Source: Bacillus sp. FJAT-29814
Lineage (GTDB): Bacteria; Bacillota; Bacilli; Bacillales; Cytobacillaceae
NCBI RefSeq assembly: GCF_001510715.1
Contig: NZ_LMTJ01000005.1
Coordinates: 483,671 to 547,670 of the forward strand
DNA length: 64,000 nt
Direction: 5' to 3'
Part shown: positions 9,760 through 19,691 of the stretch, piece by piece
How the letters are laid out: each line of letters begins with the position of its first letter
Position numbering within the stretch: position 1 is the stretch's first letter
Notes under the pieces: model-generated
What the model was told of the DNA's origin: nothing
What the model saw: the letters and a program-made list of their open reading frames with translations, nothing else
The model's database searches: none
Program-made: the position numbers and the translations under genes

Positions 9760-10087
9760 TTTGAATCCCCCTTTTTAATAAAAAATTTGCAGGAATAACG
9801 ATTTCTTCCCATTCCAGGGCAATGTCCCTGAGTGCCTCACGCCCCGTGTCCGTTAAATAATAATACTTTCGATTCGGCCCCGATTCGGAGGGCTGCATCT
9901 CGCCGCGTATGTAGCCGTTCTTTTGCAGGCGCAATAGCACGGGGTAAATCGTTCCTTCACTTACGTCCTTTAAACCAGCATTCTGCAATTTTTTTGAAAG
10001 CTCGTAGCCGTACACTGGTTCCTTTTCAATAACAGCAAGTATGCATCCATCCAGTATCCCCTTTAAAAGTTGGCTTCGTAATGACAT
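9734..10087 (-). CDS. PadR-family transcriptional regulator
   Basis: A 117-residue winged-helix repressor: 'LLKGILDGCILAVIEKEPVYGYELSKKL' is the PadR DNA-binding half, followed by 'VSEGTIYPVLLRLQKNGYIRGE' and the wing 'PNRKYYYLTDTGREAL'. An upstream in-frame extension to 10159 would run into the palindrome at 10113-10159; ATG 10087 has GAAAGGAT at correct spacing and gives the usual 'MSLRSQLLKG' start. PadR proteins typically repress their own operon and a linked membrane protein gene, consistent with the overlapping downstream gene. Confidence 0.88.
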   Translation of the reverse strand: MSLRSQLLKGILDGCILAVIEKEPVYGYELSKKLQNAGLKDVSEGTIYPVLLRLQKNGYIRGEMQPSESGPNRKYYYLTDTGREALRDIALEWEEIVIPANFLLKRGIQNDGSKAVD

Positions 10088-10112
10088 GGTTTGTATCCTT
10101 TCAATTGGTATA

Positions 10113-10159
10113 TTGCATTGCAAGATAGCTGATGAATAAATTACTACCTTGCAATGCAA
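10113..10159. promoter_or_regulatory. Candidate PadR operator (inverted repeat)
   Basis: TTGCATTGCAAG at 10113-10124 and its exact reverse complement CTTGCAATGCAA at 10148-10159 flank 23 bases, immediately upstream of the padR start. Each arm is itself nearly palindromic (TTGCA-T-TGCAA), as expected for two operator sites for a dimeric regulator. Confidence 0.6.
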
Positions 10160-10264
10160 AGTAGTTAATTTAAAAATAGACTATTTGAATAGAACCGTCA
10201 ATAGGCATTTTAGAAATCGCTCCTATTTCGTCCGTTATCATTGCCTGAATGGGCTTTGTATTCT

Positions 10265-10297
10265 AAAATAAAATTAATTGAATTTTATTTCAATTAA
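10265..10297. promoter_or_regulatory. Overlapping inverted repeats upstream of mutA
   Basis: AAATAAAATT/AATTTTATTT (10266-10275, 10281-10290) and TTAATTGAA/TTCAATTAA (10274-10282, 10289-10297) are both perfect and share bases. They sit about 25-55 bases before the mutA start, where a repressor could act. No known operator was recognised. Confidence 0.4.
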
Positions 10298-10319
10298 GCC
10301 TTGAAAGGGGGACGGGGAC

Positions 10320-12137
10320 TTGGAAACGATAAAGAATCAAACCTTTGCAGCCAATTCTTTGGACGATTGGAAAGCAAAAGCAGAGGAATCTCTTAGAGGA
10401 AGAAAAGTTGAGACTTTGCAAAATGCTACATATGAAAATATTATTTTGAAACCGCTTTATACCTCCCATGATGAACAGCCTGTGCCGGATTACTCTGGCG
10501 GCAGCGACTTTCGGAGGGGAACCAGCCCGCTTGGCTATATAACTCGTGACTGGAAGGTAGCCCAGCGGCTCACCGCACAATCCCCGGAACAACTAAAGCA
10601 GAAGCTTCACCATGCTGTTGAAAAGGGGCAAACAGCAATTTCAGTTGAAGTCTCCAAAGACATAGCAGAAAATTTTTCGGATATTGTTGGGGAGTTAGTC
10701 ACCCAATATCCATTTGCCATCAACGCGAAATGGGAAAAAGCAAAATTATTGAATCAACTGAAAAACGATGCTACAGGATATATCGCAAATGACCCGATTT
10801 CTCTTTTTGCAAAAGAAGGGGCAATTGAATCAGAGTATCTCCATAATTGGTGTGAAGAGGTTCTCCAGGCAGCCGAAAAATTCCCGAATTTGCGGACCGT
10901 CCTGGTTGATACAAGCCCATATCATAATGGAGGGGCGAACGCTGTTCAAGAACTCGCTATTTCCGCAGCTGCAGGGGTATTTTATATCCAGCAATTGACT
11001 GAAGTAGGCATGCCGATCGATCAAGCTTTGTCTAAAATGGTATTCCAATTCTCGATAGGCAGCAATTTCTTTATGGAACTGGCCAAACTGAGAGCGGCCC
11101 GCATCGTTTGGAATAAAATAACTGAACTTTTTGGTGCCGAAACAAATGCAAGAAAAATGCATATGGCAGCCGAGACGTCTTATTTTACAAAAACAATCCA
11201 TGATCACCATGTCAATTTACTGCGCTCTGCAAACGAGGCATTTGCCGCGGTGCTGGGCGGGGTCCATTATTTGCATGTGGTTCCGTTCGATAAACTTACT
11301 GGAGCTAACGACTTTTCAGAGCGGATTGCCCGCAATATCCAGCTAATTCTAAAAGAAGAGGCTCATTTGAAAAAAGTGGTTGACCCAGCCGGCGGTTCCT
11401 GGTATATCGAAGCGTTAACAACGGAACTGGCCGAAAAAGCATGGGAGTTCTTCCAGCAAATTGACGCAAACGGCGGATTGTTAGAAGCCTTAAAAACCAA
11501 CTGGTTGCAGCAGCAAATTGCCGTAATCTATGAAAAAAGGAACCTCGATATACAAACAAGAAAGCAAAGCATCATCGGAACCAATGTCTATGCAAAATTG
11601 GATGAACTGGTTCCACAGTACAAACAGGAGACGAACATTGAAAGACAATTCATGGCAGTCCAACAGCGGAGACTGGCAGAACCATACGAGGAACTTCGCC
11701 AACAGGCACGGCAATTTACCGAAAAAACTGGTTCGGTACCATCCGTAGCCATGCTTTGTCTCGGAGAGCTAAAACAACATAAGCCTAGATTAGATTTTAT
11801 GAAAGGCTTTTTGGCCGCCGGAGGGATCCACACGATTGAAAGTAAGCCCATTTTCACGCTTGAGGATGCCCAACAATATTTTGCAAGCCTGAAGACAAAT
11901 TATGTCTGCTTCTGCGGCACAAATGAACAATATGAACAAATGGGCCATGAAATTCTAAAAGCCTTAAAATTAGAGTTTCCTAGCTTAAACGTTTTGCTAG
12001 CCGGACTACCGGAAAAAGTGCAGCAAGCACAATGGGAAGAGGAAGGCATTAACCAGTTTATCCACGTGAAGAGCAATTGCTATGAAGCACTGAGAAACAT
12101 CCTTTCGGTAATGGAGGTGACCGTAAATGAAGCCTGA
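10320..12137 (+). CDS. mutA: Methylmalonyl-CoA mutase small subunit
   Basis: Non-catalytic partner of MutB in the heterodimeric mutase that converts methylmalonyl-CoA to succinyl-CoA. The 605 residues show the mutase TIM-barrel region ('[28 protein letters not shown]', '[18 protein letters not shown]') but the C-terminal cobalamin-binding module is degenerate: no DxHxxG is present. This is normal for MutA. Start is TTG 10320 after AAGGGGG, about 9 bases away. The end overlaps mutB by 11 bases. Confidence 0.93.
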   Translation: METIKNQTFAANSLDDWKAKAEESLRGRKVETLQNATYENIILKPLYTSHDEQPVPDYSGGSDFRRGTSPLGYITRDWKVAQRLTAQSPEQLKQKLHHAVEKGQTAISVEVSKDIAENFSDIVGELVTQYPFAINAKWEKAKLLNQLKNDATGYIANDPISLFAKEGAIESEYLHNWCEEVLQAAEKFPNLRTVLVDTSPYHNGGANAVQELAISAAAGVFYIQQLTEVGMPIDQALSKMVFQFSIGSNFFMELAKLRAARIVWNKITELFGAETNARKMHMAAETSYFTKTIHDHHVNLLRSANEAFAAVLGGVHYLHVVPFDKLTGANDFSERIARNIQLILKEEAHLKKVVDPAGGSWYIEALTTELAEKAWEFFQQIDANGGLLEALKTNWLQQQIAVIYEKRNLDIQTRKQSIIGTNVYAKLDELVPQYKQETNIERQFMAVQQRRLAEPYEELRQQARQFTEKTGSVPSVAMLCLGELKQHKPRLDFMKGFLAAGGIHTIESKPIFTLEDAQQYFASLKTNYVCFCGTNEQYEQMGHEILKALKLEFPSLNVLLAGLPEKVQQAQWEEEGINQFIHVKSNCYEALRNILSVMEVTVNEA

Positions 12138-14316
12138 TTTTCAAAACGCGAAATTATTCAACGAGCGGGAGTTTTTGACGGAAGCAGAATGGAAGAAACA
12201 AGTCGACAATGAAATGGACGGGTCGATTGACGAGTTGCTGTTCGAAACTAATGAACAAATCAGCTTAAAACCGCTCTATACAAAGAAAGACCGTGATTAC
12301 CTGGAGCATCTTGACCACATGCCGGGACTGCCGCCTTATACACGCGGACCCTATCCGACAATGTACGTTAATCGTCCTTGGACCGTCAGGCAGTATGCCG
12401 GTTTTTCTACTGCAGAAGAAAGTAATGCCTTCTATCGACGCAATTTGGCAATGGGGCAAAAGGGACTGTCGGTCGCCTTTGACCTAGCCACCCACCGGGG
12501 CTATGACTCTGACCATCCACGGGTAATTGGTGATGTTGGTAAAGCTGGAGTGGCGATTGATTCGGTTCTTGACATGAAAACCCTTTTTGACGGGATTCCA
12601 TTAGAGCAAATGTCCGTCTCAATGACGATGAACGGGGCGGTGCTTCCGGTCCTCGCATTTTTTATTGTCACTGCTGAGGAACAGGGAGTCAGCCAGGATA
12701 AGTTGGCTGGGACGATTCAAAATGATATCTTGAAGGAATACATGGTTCGCAATACCTATATCTACCCTCCGGAAATGTCGATGAAAATCATTGCCGATAT
12801 TTTTGAATATACGTCTAAATACATGCCAAAGTTCAATAGCATCAGTATCTCCGGCTACCATATGCAGGAGGCTGGTGCACCGGCTGATATAGAATTGGCC
12901 TATACTTTGGCGGACGGTCTTGAATACGTCAGAACCGGTTTAAAAGCCGGGATTGATATTGATTCATTTGCGCCACGCCTATCGTTCTTCTGGGCAATCG
13001 GCATGAACTATTTCATGGAAGTGGCAAAAATGCGGGCCGCCCGCTTCATCTGGGCCAAGATGATGAAATCGTTCCAGCCGAAAAATGAAAAATCGATGGC
13101 ACTTCGGACCCATTCCCAGACATCCGGCTGGAGCCTAACTGAGCAGGACCCGTTTAACAACGTTACCCGGACGCTGATTGAAGCGCATGCGGCCGCAATG
13201 GGTCATACCCAATCGCTTCACACCAATGCCTTGGACGAAGCGATTGCCCTGCCGACTGATTTTTCGGCGCGGATCGCCCGTAACACCCAGTTATTTTTAC
13301 AAGAAGAAACCGGAATCACCAAGGTAATCGATCCATGGGCCGGTTCCTATTATGTGGAAAAATTGACACAAGAATTAATCAACCGGGCATGGACCCATAT
13401 CGAAGAAATTGAGAACCTTGGAGGAATGGCAAAAGCGATTGAAACCGGGCTGCCAAAGATGAGAATTGAAGAGGCAGCTGCAAAACGGCAGGCGCAAATC
13501 GACTCCGGAAAGGAAACGATTATTGGCGTGAACCGCTATCGCCTTGAAACAGAAGAACCGATCGACATTCTCGATATTGACAATACCGCAGTCCGTTTAA
13601 AGCAAATTGAAAAATTGAATCAGCTTAAGGCAGCCCGTGACCCGCAAAAAGTGGAAGAGGCGTTGAACGGCCTGACGAATGCAGCTATATCCGGTGAGGG
13701 AAATCTGTTAGAGCTTGCCGTAAAAGCCGCTCGCGTCAGAGCGACATTAGGCGAAATTTCCGACGCGATTGAAAGAGCGGCCGGAAGACATAAAGCGATT
13801 ATCCGCTCCATTAGCGGCGTCTATAGCACAGCGTTTTCCAATGAAGAAGAAATTGCCGAAGTACAACGGATGACGGACGAGTTCCTTGAAAATGAAGGTC
13901 GCAGACCTCGTATTCTGATTGCAAAGATGGGCCAGGACGGTCATGACCGCGGCGCCAAAGTTATTGCTACCGCGTTCGCTGACCTTGGCTTTGATGTCGA
14001 TATCGGTCCCTTGTTCCAAACCCCAGGGGAAACAGCGGCCCAAGCGGTTGAAAATGATGTCCATGTCATCGGGATGAGCTCGCTTGCCGCCGGCCATAAG
14101 ACCCTGTTGCCGCAGCTTGTTGATGAATTGAAACAGCTCGGCCGGCAGGATATTCTCGTCGTTGTCGGTGGCGTAATACCAGCCCAGGACTATGAGTTCT
14201 TATATGACAACGGGGCAGCTGCCATTTTCGGTCCTGGCACGATTATTCCCGTTGCCGCGCAAAAGGTGATCAAGGAGATTTATAAACAGCTTGGGTACGA
14301 GGAAGTGGCAAATTAA
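12127..14316 (+). CDS. mutB: Methylmalonyl-CoA mutase large subunit
   Basis: Adenosylcobalamin-dependent catalytic subunit, 729 residues. The substrate barrel includes '[29 protein letters not shown]' and '[17 protein letters not shown]'. The C-terminal B12 domain has the DxHxxG motif ('[11 protein letters not shown]', His about residue 606), then '[12 protein letters not shown]' and '[11 protein letters not shown]'. Overlaps mutA and abuts meaB (stop and next ATG adjacent), so the three are translationally coupled. The pathway drains propionyl-CoA from valine and isoleucine, linking it to the bkd operon upstream. Confidence 0.96.
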   Translation: MKPDFQNAKLFNEREFLTEAEWKKQVDNEMDGSIDELLFETNEQISLKPLYTKKDRDYLEHLDHMPGLPPYTRGPYPTMYVNRPWTVRQYAGFSTAEESNAFYRRNLAMGQKGLSVAFDLATHRGYDSDHPRVIGDVGKAGVAIDSVLDMKTLFDGIPLEQMSVSMTMNGAVLPVLAFFIVTAEEQGVSQDKLAGTIQNDILKEYMVRNTYIYPPEMSMKIIADIFEYTSKYMPKFNSISISGYHMQEAGAPADIELAYTLADGLEYVRTGLKAGIDIDSFAPRLSFFWAIGMNYFMEVAKMRAARFIWAKMMKSFQPKNEKSMALRTHSQTSGWSLTEQDPFNNVTRTLIEAHAAAMGHTQSLHTNALDEAIALPTDFSARIARNTQLFLQEETGITKVIDPWAGSYYVEKLTQELINRAWTHIEEIENLGGMAKAIETGLPKMRIEEAAAKRQAQIDSGKETIIGVNRYRLETEEPIDILDIDNTAVRLKQIEKLNQLKAARDPQKVEEALNGLTNAAISGEGNLLELAVKAARVRATLGEISDAIERAAGRHKAIIRSISGVYSTAFSNEEEIAEVQRMTDEFLENEGRRPRILIAKMGQDGHDRGAKVIATAFADLGFDVDIGPLFQTPGETAAQAVENDVHVIGMSSLAAGHKTLLPQLVDELKQLGRQDILVVVGGVIPAQDYEFLYDNGAAAIFGPGTIIPVAAQKVIKEIYKQLGYEEVAN

Positions 14317-15441
14317 ATGACGGGGGAGCAAAGACCGGAATGGGTAAACCCAAATGAACCGGACAAATTTTCAACCGTCATCCGCAAAGGTCAGGAACAG
14401 GGAGGGCAAGCGGCATCGATTCAAAAAAACATCCGCTTCCAGAAGCGCCGCTCCTCTGAGCCTTCTATTGAGGAACTCTATCAGGGGGTATTAAAGGGAG
14501 ACAGGAGTTTGCTGGCCCGAGCGATTACCCTGGTAGAAAGCAATGCCGAGCAGCATTTTCAAAAAGCGCAGGTGCTTCTGCAAAAGTTGTTAGTCCATAC
14601 AGGAAATTCAATCCGCATCGGAATTACCGGGGTGCCGGGTGCTGGAAAAAGCACCTTTATTGAGGCATTTGGAACTTACCTTTGCGAACTTGGCTTAAAA
14701 GTGGCGGTCCTCGCGATTGACCCAAGCTCGAAAATCAGCGGCGGCAGCATTCTTGGCGACAAAACCAGGATGGAACAACTGTCACGCAACCCAAGGGCGT
14801 TTATCCGTCCGTCACCAACGGCCGGCAAGCTAGGAGGGGTGCACCGGAAAACGCGGGAAGCCATGCTGATTTGCGAAGCGGCTGGCTTTGATGTGATCTT
14901 GATTGAAACAGTTGGTGTTGGCCAAAGTGAGGTCATCATCCGTGATATGGTGGACTTTTTCATGCTGCTCGTCCTGACCGGTGCCGGAGATGAACTGCAG
15001 GGGATGAAAAAAGGTATTATGGAATTGGCCGATGGGATTATTGTCCATAAGGCGGATGGATCGAATAAGCCCATTGCCGAAAAAACACGAAAAGAATTTA
15101 ATCGTATCCTCCATTTTCTCCAGCCTGCAACGAAGGGCTGGGCCACAAAAGCATACGCATGTTCATCGATGACACATGAAGGAATCGGTGATGTGTGGAG
15201 GGTGATTCAAACCTTTGAACAAAAGACAAAGAAATCGGGGGTTTTTGAGGATAGAAGAAAGGGCCAATCAAAAGAATGGCTTTATTCCATGATTACTGAC
15301 CAGCTCCATTATCAATTTTTTGGCAGTAAAGAAGTTAAAAACCTGCTGCCAAAATACGAGAATGAAGTGATTGCCGGAGAAACAACGGTGGCGACAGCTG
15401 TGGAGCAGCTGTTTCAAGCGTTTCTAGCCCAGAAAGACTAG
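14317..15441 (+). CDS. meaB: MeaB/ArgK-type G-protein chaperone of the mutase
   Basis: P-loop GTPase that loads and protects adenosylcobalamin in methylmalonyl-CoA mutase. The Walker A is 'GVPGAGKST' (about residues 105-113), followed by 'LAIDPSSKISGGSILGDKTRM', the switch segment 'IETVGVGQSEV' and the base-recognition part 'VHKADGSN'. 374 residues. The N-terminal 60 residues are charged and poorly conserved. It begins right after the mutB stop and is closed by the hairpin at 15443-15470. Confidence 0.94.
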   Translation: MTGEQRPEWVNPNEPDKFSTVIRKGQEQGGQAASIQKNIRFQKRRSSEPSIEELYQGVLKGDRSLLARAITLVESNAEQHFQKAQVLLQKLLVHTGNSIRIGITGVPGAGKSTFIEAFGTYLCELGLKVAVLAIDPSSKISGGSILGDKTRMEQLSRNPRAFIRPSPTAGKLGGVHRKTREAMLICEAAGFDVILIETVGVGQSEVIIRDMVDFFMLLVLTGAGDELQGMKKGIMELADGIIVHKADGSNKPIAEKTRKEFNRILHFLQPATKGWATKAYACSSMTHEGIGDVWRVIQTFEQKTKKSGVFEDRRKGQSKEWLYSMITDQLHYQFFGSKEVKNLLPKYENEVIAGETTVATAVEQLFQAFLAQKD

Positions 15442-15442
15442 G

Positions 15443-15470
15443 ACTGCCGTACCGCGGCAGTTTTCCTTTT
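15443..15470 (+). terminator. Terminator after meaB
   Basis: ACTGCCG-TACCG-CGGCAGT hairpin followed by TTTCCTTTT. Confidence 0.85.
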
Positions 15471-15550
15471 GCAGCCGGTAATAATCATTTGAATCAACCT
15501 ATTACAACTGTTATGATGGTGTTATATAGAGATTTAAAGGAGTGAATTCA

Positions 15551-15988
15551 ATGAGCATGGATTTTAACATTTTTATGAATGATGTTGTCCGCCAGGCACG
15601 TCAGGAAATTTCGGCTGCCGGTTATGAGGAGCTAAAGACACCAGAAGAAGTGGGAGAAGCTTTATCAAAAAAAGGCACAACTTTAGTCATGATTAATTCC
15701 GTTTGCGGCTGTGCCGGCGGTATCGCCCGTCCGGCGGCAGCCTATGCAATACATTATGATAAGCGCCCCGATCATCTTGTCACGGTTTTTGCCGGACAGG
15801 ATAAAGAGGCAACTGAAACAGCACGCAGCTATTTCACCGGCTATCCGCCATCCTCACCATCATTTGCCCTGTTAAAGGACGGAAAAATTTGTTCGATGGT
15901 GGAACGTCATCAAATTGAGGGCTATGACCCGGCAACCGTCGTTGCTAAGCTACAGCAGGAATTTGAGAAATACTGTGAAGAAGTCTAA
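15551..15988 (+). CDS. brxB: Bacilliredoxin BrxB (YqiW/YphP family)
   Basis: Thiol-disulfide protein that removes bacillithiol from S-bacillithiolated proteins. The active-site Cys-Gly-Cys is seen in '[17 protein letters not shown]', typical of this DUF1094 family. ATG 15551 has AAAGGAGTG 8-14 bases upstream; an in-frame GTG at 15542 is part of that ribosome binding site and is rejected. 145 residues. The position after the mut genes matches B. subtilis yqiW following the bkd operon. Confidence 0.93.
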   Translation: MSMDFNIFMNDVVRQARQEISAAGYEELKTPEEVGEALSKKGTTLVMINSVCGCAGGIARPAAAYAIHYDKRPDHLVTVFAGQDKEATETARSYFTGYPPSSPSFALLKDGKICSMVERHQIEGYDPATVVAKLQQEFEKYCEEV

Positions 15989-16000
15989 TCCATTAAAACG

Positions 16001-16033
16001 CCAACCTCCTTTATTTGGAGGTTGGTTTTTTTT
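16001..16033 (+). terminator. Terminator after brxB
   Basis: CCAACCTCC and GGAGGTTGG form a 9-bp stem with a 7-base loop, followed by nine T residues. Confidence 0.93.
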
Positions 16034-16119
16034 ATGGAAAAAATTACTCCAAAAAAATTTCGACGAATTTTTAAAAATATATTTGCATAATTATGTTCAT
16101 GTGTTAAAATTCATTACAT

Positions 16120-16133
16120 TGAATAATTATTAA
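16120..16133. promoter_or_regulatory. Candidate ArgR box
   Basis: TGAATAATTATTAA differs by one base from the arginine-repressor half-site pattern TGAATWWWWATTCA and lies 36 bases before a likely basic amino-acid transporter gene. Motif match only. Confidence 0.35.
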
Positions 16134-16168
16134 TTTATCAATCTACTAAACTTCAGGGGGAAAACGAG

Positions 16169-16951
16169 ATGAAAAAAGGTTTAATTTTATTATTAACTTT
16201 GATGTTGACGATCGGCGTACTTGCCGCTTGTGGCACTAGTGATAAAGCTGGCAAAGCCAGTGGCGATAAAAAGGTTTTGGTAATGGCGACTTCTGCTGAC
16301 TATGCACCATTTGAATATATCGAAACAGAGAAAAGCGACGAGATTATCGGATTTGATGTTGATTTAGCAAAAGCAATCACCAGCAAGCTTGGTTATGAAC
16401 TCGAAATCAAGGATATGGATTTCAATGGCTTGGTTCAAGCTCTTAAGTCAGGGCAGGCAGACTTTGTTTTGGCAGGAATGACTCCTACCGAGAAAAGAAA
16501 GAAAAACGTTGACTTCAGTGATATTTATTATACAGCACAGCACATGATTGTCTCTAAGCAGGATAGCGGGATTGAGTCCATTGAGGATTTAAAAGGCAAG
16601 ACTGTCGGTGTTCAGCTTGGATCGATCCAAGAAGGAAAAGCAAAAGAAATCAATGAAAAAGTAGCGCTTAATATCCAGGACCGCAACCGGATTCCGGAAT
16701 TGATTCAGGAGATCAAGTCAGGCCGCTTTGATGCTGCCATTATCGAGGACACTGTGGCAAAAGGCTATTTCGCGAATGATAAAGACTTAAAAGGTTTCAC
16801 ATTGAGCGATGACCCGGAGGAAGCCGGTTCAGCAATCGCATTCCAGAAAAATAGTGATTTAACTGAGAAATTTAATGCGGAATTAAAGAAAATGAAAGAA
16901 AACGGTGAACTAGACAAATTAGTAGTAAAGTGGTTTGGCGGCGAAAACTAA
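16169..16951 (+). CDS. artP: Amino-acid ABC transporter substrate-binding lipoprotein
   Basis: Extracellular solute-binding protein, family 3. The signal peptide ends in the lipobox 'GVLAACGTS', so the mature protein is lipid-anchored at the cysteine. The SBP_bac_3 domain covers the rest ('ADYAPFEYIETEKSDEIIGFDVDLAKAI', 'VQALKSGQADFVLAGMTPTEKRKKNVDFSDIYY', 'GKTVGVQLGSIQEG'). 260 residues. Permease and ATPase genes follow. The close similarity in order to B. subtilis artPQM suggests arginine or another basic amino acid as substrate, but specificity is inferred. Confidence 0.88.
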   Translation: MKKGLILLLTLMLTIGVLAACGTSDKAGKASGDKKVLVMATSADYAPFEYIETEKSDEIIGFDVDLAKAITSKLGYELEIKDMDFNGLVQALKSGQADFVLAGMTPTEKRKKNVDFSDIYYTAQHMIVSKQDSGIESIEDLKGKTVGVQLGSIQEGKAKEINEKVALNIQDRNRIPELIQEIKSGRFDAAIIEDTVAKGYFANDKDLKGFTLSDDPEEAGSAIAFQKNSDLTEKFNAELKKMKENGELDKLVVKWFGGEN

Positions 16952-16964
16952 AAAACATGACTGG

Positions 16965-17014
16965 AGAGACGTTTGGGAAAGCTAATTTTACCAGGCGTCT
17001 CTGCTATTTTTTTT
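16965..17014 (+). terminator. Intra-operon terminator between artP and artQ
   Basis: AGAGACG (16965-16971) and CGTCTCT (16996-17002) enclose a 24-base loop and are followed by GCTATTTTTTTT. It probably lets the binding protein be made in excess over the membrane components. Confidence 0.7.
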
Positions 17015-17033
17015 ATGAAAGGAAGGTACATCG

Positions 17034-17693
17034 ATGAATTTGGATTTTATGCAATTCATTCCCTCCTTGCCCTATATTTTAAAAGGAATAATGATTACAT
17101 TGAAAATTGTTATTCTCGCAGGGGTTTTGGGGTTTATCTTTGGTATTATCTTATCTCTTTTTAAAATTAGTTCAATTAAAGCTCTCGGCTGGTTCGCCGA
17201 TATTTATACATCCATTTTCCGCGGTACACCGCTCGTATTGCAGTTGATGTTAATCTATTACGGTTCGCCACAAATTTTTGGCTATCAAATTGAGCCATAT
17301 GCGGCGGCTGTATTATCATTTGCGCTCAATTCGGCAGCTTATATTTCTGAGATTATTCGGGCCGGTATCCTTGCTGTGGACAAAGGCCAGCAGGAAGCGG
17401 CGATGGCTCTTGGTGTCCCGTACAGAAAAATGATGTGGGATATCATCCTGCCGCAGGCGCTTAAGAATATCCTGCCGGCATTAATGAACGAATTTATTAC
17501 CTTAACGAAGGAATCAGCGATTGTGACAACCATCGGGGTTATGGATATTATGCGCCGTTCTTATCAGGTCGGGGCTGAATATTATTCCTATTTTGAGCCA
17601 TTAATCATCGCTGGGGTGATCTATTACTTAATGGTCATTACCCTGACGTTCCTCGGAAAAGCGCTGGAAAGGAGAATGAGACGCAGTGATTAA
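17034..17693 (+). CDS. artQ: Amino-acid ABC transporter permease
   Basis: A 219-residue inner-membrane subunit of the HisMQ type. Hydrophobic segments alternate with the conserved EAA loop '[31 protein letters not shown]', which docks onto the ATPase. Another family hallmark is '[16 protein letters not shown]'. The stop overlaps the start of the ATPase gene by 8 bases. GAAAGGAAGG precedes the ATG. Confidence 0.92.
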   Translation: MNLDFMQFIPSLPYILKGIMITLKIVILAGVLGFIFGIILSLFKISSIKALGWFADIYTSIFRGTPLVLQLMLIYYGSPQIFGYQIEPYAAAVLSFALNSAAYISEIIRAGILAVDKGQQEAAMALGVPYRKMMWDIILPQALKNILPALMNEFITLTKESAIVTTIGVMDIMRRSYQVGAEYYSYFEPLIIAGVIYYLMVITLTFLGKALERRMRRSD

Positions 17694-18408
17694 GGTAGAA
17701 GGCTTGCATAAATCTTACGGTAAATTGGAAGTTTTAAAAGGAATTTCCACGTCAATTAAGACAGGTGAAGTTGTGGCGATTATTGGGCCGTCGGGCTCCG
17801 GGAAATCGACTTTTCTCCGCTGCATGAACCTCCTTGAAGCGCCAACTAGCGGAAGAATCTGGGTTGGAGACCAAGAGGTAACTGACCAAAAAACAAATAT
17901 CATGAAGGTACGGCAAAATGTCGGCATGGTGTTTCAGCATTTTCACCTATTTCCACATAAAACTGTTCTGCAAAATCTTACTTACGCCCCTATTAAGGTT
18001 AAAGGACTGGCAAAGGCGGAAGCGGAAAAATTCGCATACGAATTGCTAGAAAGAGTAGGATTATCAGATAAAGCAAATGAGTATCCGACAAGATTGTCCG
18101 GCGGGCAAAAGCAGAGGGTAGCCATTGCCAGAGCGTTGGCCATGCAGCCGGAGGTTATGCTGTTTGATGAACCTACCTCGGCCCTAGACCCCGAGATGGT
18201 CAAAGAAGTACTGGAAGTCATGAAGTCACTGGCACATACAGGCATGACGATGGCGATTGTAACCCATGAAATGGGCTTTGCCAGAGAGGTAGCGGACCGT
18301 GTCCTGTTTCTCGACGGCGGCGTGCTTGTTGAAGATACTGCACCGGAAGAATTCTTCACAAAACCAAACAGCAAACGGGCACAGGAATTCCTGGAAAAAA
18401 TGCTCTAA
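17686..18408 (+). CDS. artM: Amino-acid ABC transporter ATP-binding protein
   Basis: Cytoplasmic ATPase of the polar amino-acid transporter family, 240 residues. Walker A 'GPSGSGKST', Q-loop '[15 protein letters not shown]', signature '[17 protein letters not shown]', Walker B '[14 protein letters not shown]', H-loop '[10 protein letters not shown]'. GTG start, with AAAGGAG upstream inside artQ; the 8-base overlap shows translational coupling. No strong terminator was seen directly after the gene. Confidence 0.93.
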   Translation: MIKVEGLHKSYGKLEVLKGISTSIKTGEVVAIIGPSGSGKSTFLRCMNLLEAPTSGRIWVGDQEVTDQKTNIMKVRQNVGMVFQHFHLFPHKTVLQNLTYAPIKVKGLAKAEAEKFAYELLERVGLSDKANEYPTRLSGGQKQRVAIARALAMQPEVMLFDEPTSALDPEMVKEVLEVMKSLAHTGMTMAIVTHEMGFAREVADRVLFLDGGVLVEDTAPEEFFTKPNSKRAQEFLEKML

Positions 18409-18468
18409 AAAATGTATTAGAGGATGCCTATGGAACCATACTAAGGGGAAAAAGGCAGGTTGATAAAC

Positions 18469-18972
18469 ATGATCAAATTCTTTTTGTCAATCCTGATTGC
18501 TTCCCCGCTTTGGCCACTCGGGCCAAACCCTTTGCCTGGTGATCCGTTTGTCATTGTCAATAAAAGTAATAACGAACTGGCATTGGTTGAGGATAACAAG
18601 GTCCAAACAGTCGTAAGTGTCGGGACTGGCAAAAACCAGGAATTAACGCCGGAAGGGTTGTTTACCATCATCGTCAAAGCGAAAAATCCATACTACCGAA
18701 AGAAGGACATTCCAGGAGGGGATTCCCGTAATCCGCTTGGATCAGCATGGATTGGTTTTGATGCTCAGGATACCGACGGCAGAACTTACGGAATTCATGG
18801 CACCAATCAGCCGGCTACAATCGGCAAATATGTTTCACAAGGATGTATCCGTACACAAAATGAAGTGGTTACTTCGCTTTATCCATTAATTCCATTAGGA
18901 ACAAAAATATTAATTATATCTTCCGAAAAATCGTTTGAACTGTTGGCTCGTGAGCACGGGGCCATCAAATAA
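18469..18972 (+). CDS. L,D-transpeptidase (YkuD fold)
   Basis: Likely peptidoglycan cross-linking enzyme acting outside the membrane. It begins with a short hydrophobic segment (residues 1-17) that can be a signal or anchor, then a YkuD catalytic domain with the histidine motif 'YGIHGTNQPATIGKYVSQGCIR', containing the catalytic cysteine in SxGCIR. 167 residues. ATG 18469 is chosen over an in-frame TTG at 18460. Matches the position of a YkuD-type gene in related genomes. Not part of an obvious operon. Confidence 0.88.
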   Translation: MIKFFLSILIASPLWPLGPNPLPGDPFVIVNKSNNELALVEDNKVQTVVSVGTGKNQELTPEGLFTIIVKAKNPYYRKKDIPGGDSRNPLGSAWIGFDAQDTDGRTYGIHGTNQPATIGKYVSQGCIRTQNEVVTSLYPLIPLGTKILIISSEKSFELLAREHGAIK

Positions 18973-18977
18973 AAAGC

Positions 18978-19016
18978 AAAAGGGATTGTTCGTCATTCGA
19001 ACAATCCCCTTTTATA
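18978..19016. terminator. Bidirectional terminator
   Basis: GGGATTGTTCG and CGAACAATCCC form an 11-bp stem, flanked by A-rich and T-rich tracts on both sides. It lies between the L,D-transpeptidase gene and the convergent prli42 gene. Confidence 0.9.
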
Positions 19017-19017
19017 T

Positions 19018-19116
19018 TTAGCGGATAAATTGGCCAATTCCAATCAGGAGGGTCGAAGCAAGCATGGCAATTAGCATTAAATAAACAACAATTTTTCTAT
19101 GTTTCTTTTTGGACAT
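19018..19116 (-). CDS. prli42: Stressosome-associated miniprotein Prli42
   Basis: A 32-residue gene: a basic N-terminus ('MSKKKHRKIVVYL') followed by one membrane helix ('MLIAMLASTLLIGIGQF') and a short tail. A perfect AAGGAGG lies 7-13 bases before the ATG. Size, charge pattern and hydrophobic segment fit Prli42, the membrane miniprotein reported in Listeria to anchor the stressosome. Identification is by pattern, as the sequence is too short for certainty. It is convergent with the L,D-transpeptidase gene and shares its terminator. Confidence 0.8.
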   Translation of the reverse strand: MSKKKHRKIVVYLMLIAMLASTLLIGIGQFIR

Positions 19117-19273
19117 TAGAAGAAACCTCCTTAAAACAAGCTTTCTTCTATTTTACTAGGAAAAGCCCAATCAAACAACGGAAGAACCTTCACAATATAG
19201 GAAGGATTTATGAACTTTTTCCCGAATACAATAATTGTCGCAACAATGTTAAAATTGAAACAGAGGGGTAAAT

Positions 19274-19687
19274 ATGATTAAAAAAGTTGATCACATCGGT
19301 ATTGCTGTTAAGTCTTTAGAGGATACACTTCCGTTTTACACGGAGGTGCTCAAACTGCCGTTATTAGCGATTGAAGAGGTGCAAAGTCAGCAGGTTAAGG
19401 TGGCATTTTTGCAAGCAGGTGAAACAAAGCTTGAATTGCTTGAGCCGATGTCGGTGGACAGCACGATTGCCAAGTTTATTGAAAAACGCGGCGAGGGCAT
19501 CCATCATGTGGCGCTCGGGGTTGAATCCATTGAAGAAAGAATCGCTGAGATGAAGGAACAAGGCATTCGCATGATAGATGAAGCGCCAAGGCCGGGTGCG
19601 GGCGGGGCTGATATTGCTTTTATGCATCCTAAGTCGGCACATGGCGTCCTGGTAGAACTTTGCGAAAAGAAAGGAAAGAAGGGGTAA
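19274..19687 (+). CDS. mce: Methylmalonyl-CoA epimerase
   Basis: Converts (S)- to (R)-methylmalonyl-CoA for MutAB. A 137-residue glyoxalase/VOC-fold protein with metal ligands in 'KVDHIGIAVKSLEDTLPFY' (His), 'EGIHHVALGVESIEE' (His) and 'HGVLVELCEK' (Glu). The next gene, the carboxylase beta subunit, starts 4 bases after the stop, so both form one transcript. Together with mutAB-meaB this makes most of the propionyl-CoA to succinyl-CoA route. Confidence 0.95.
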   Translation: MIKKVDHIGIAVKSLEDTLPFYTEVLKLPLLAIEEVQSQQVKVAFLQAGETKLELLEPMSVDSTIAKFIEKRGEGIHHVALGVESIEERIAEMKEQGIRMIDEAPRPGAGGADIAFMHPKSAHGVLVELCEKKGKKG

Positions 19688-19691
19688 TGGG

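Noticed and set aside
10160..10319. Cobalamin riboswitch before mutA
   Set aside because: No B12-box-like sequence or suitable structure was seen; the region is AT-rich with short inverted repeats.
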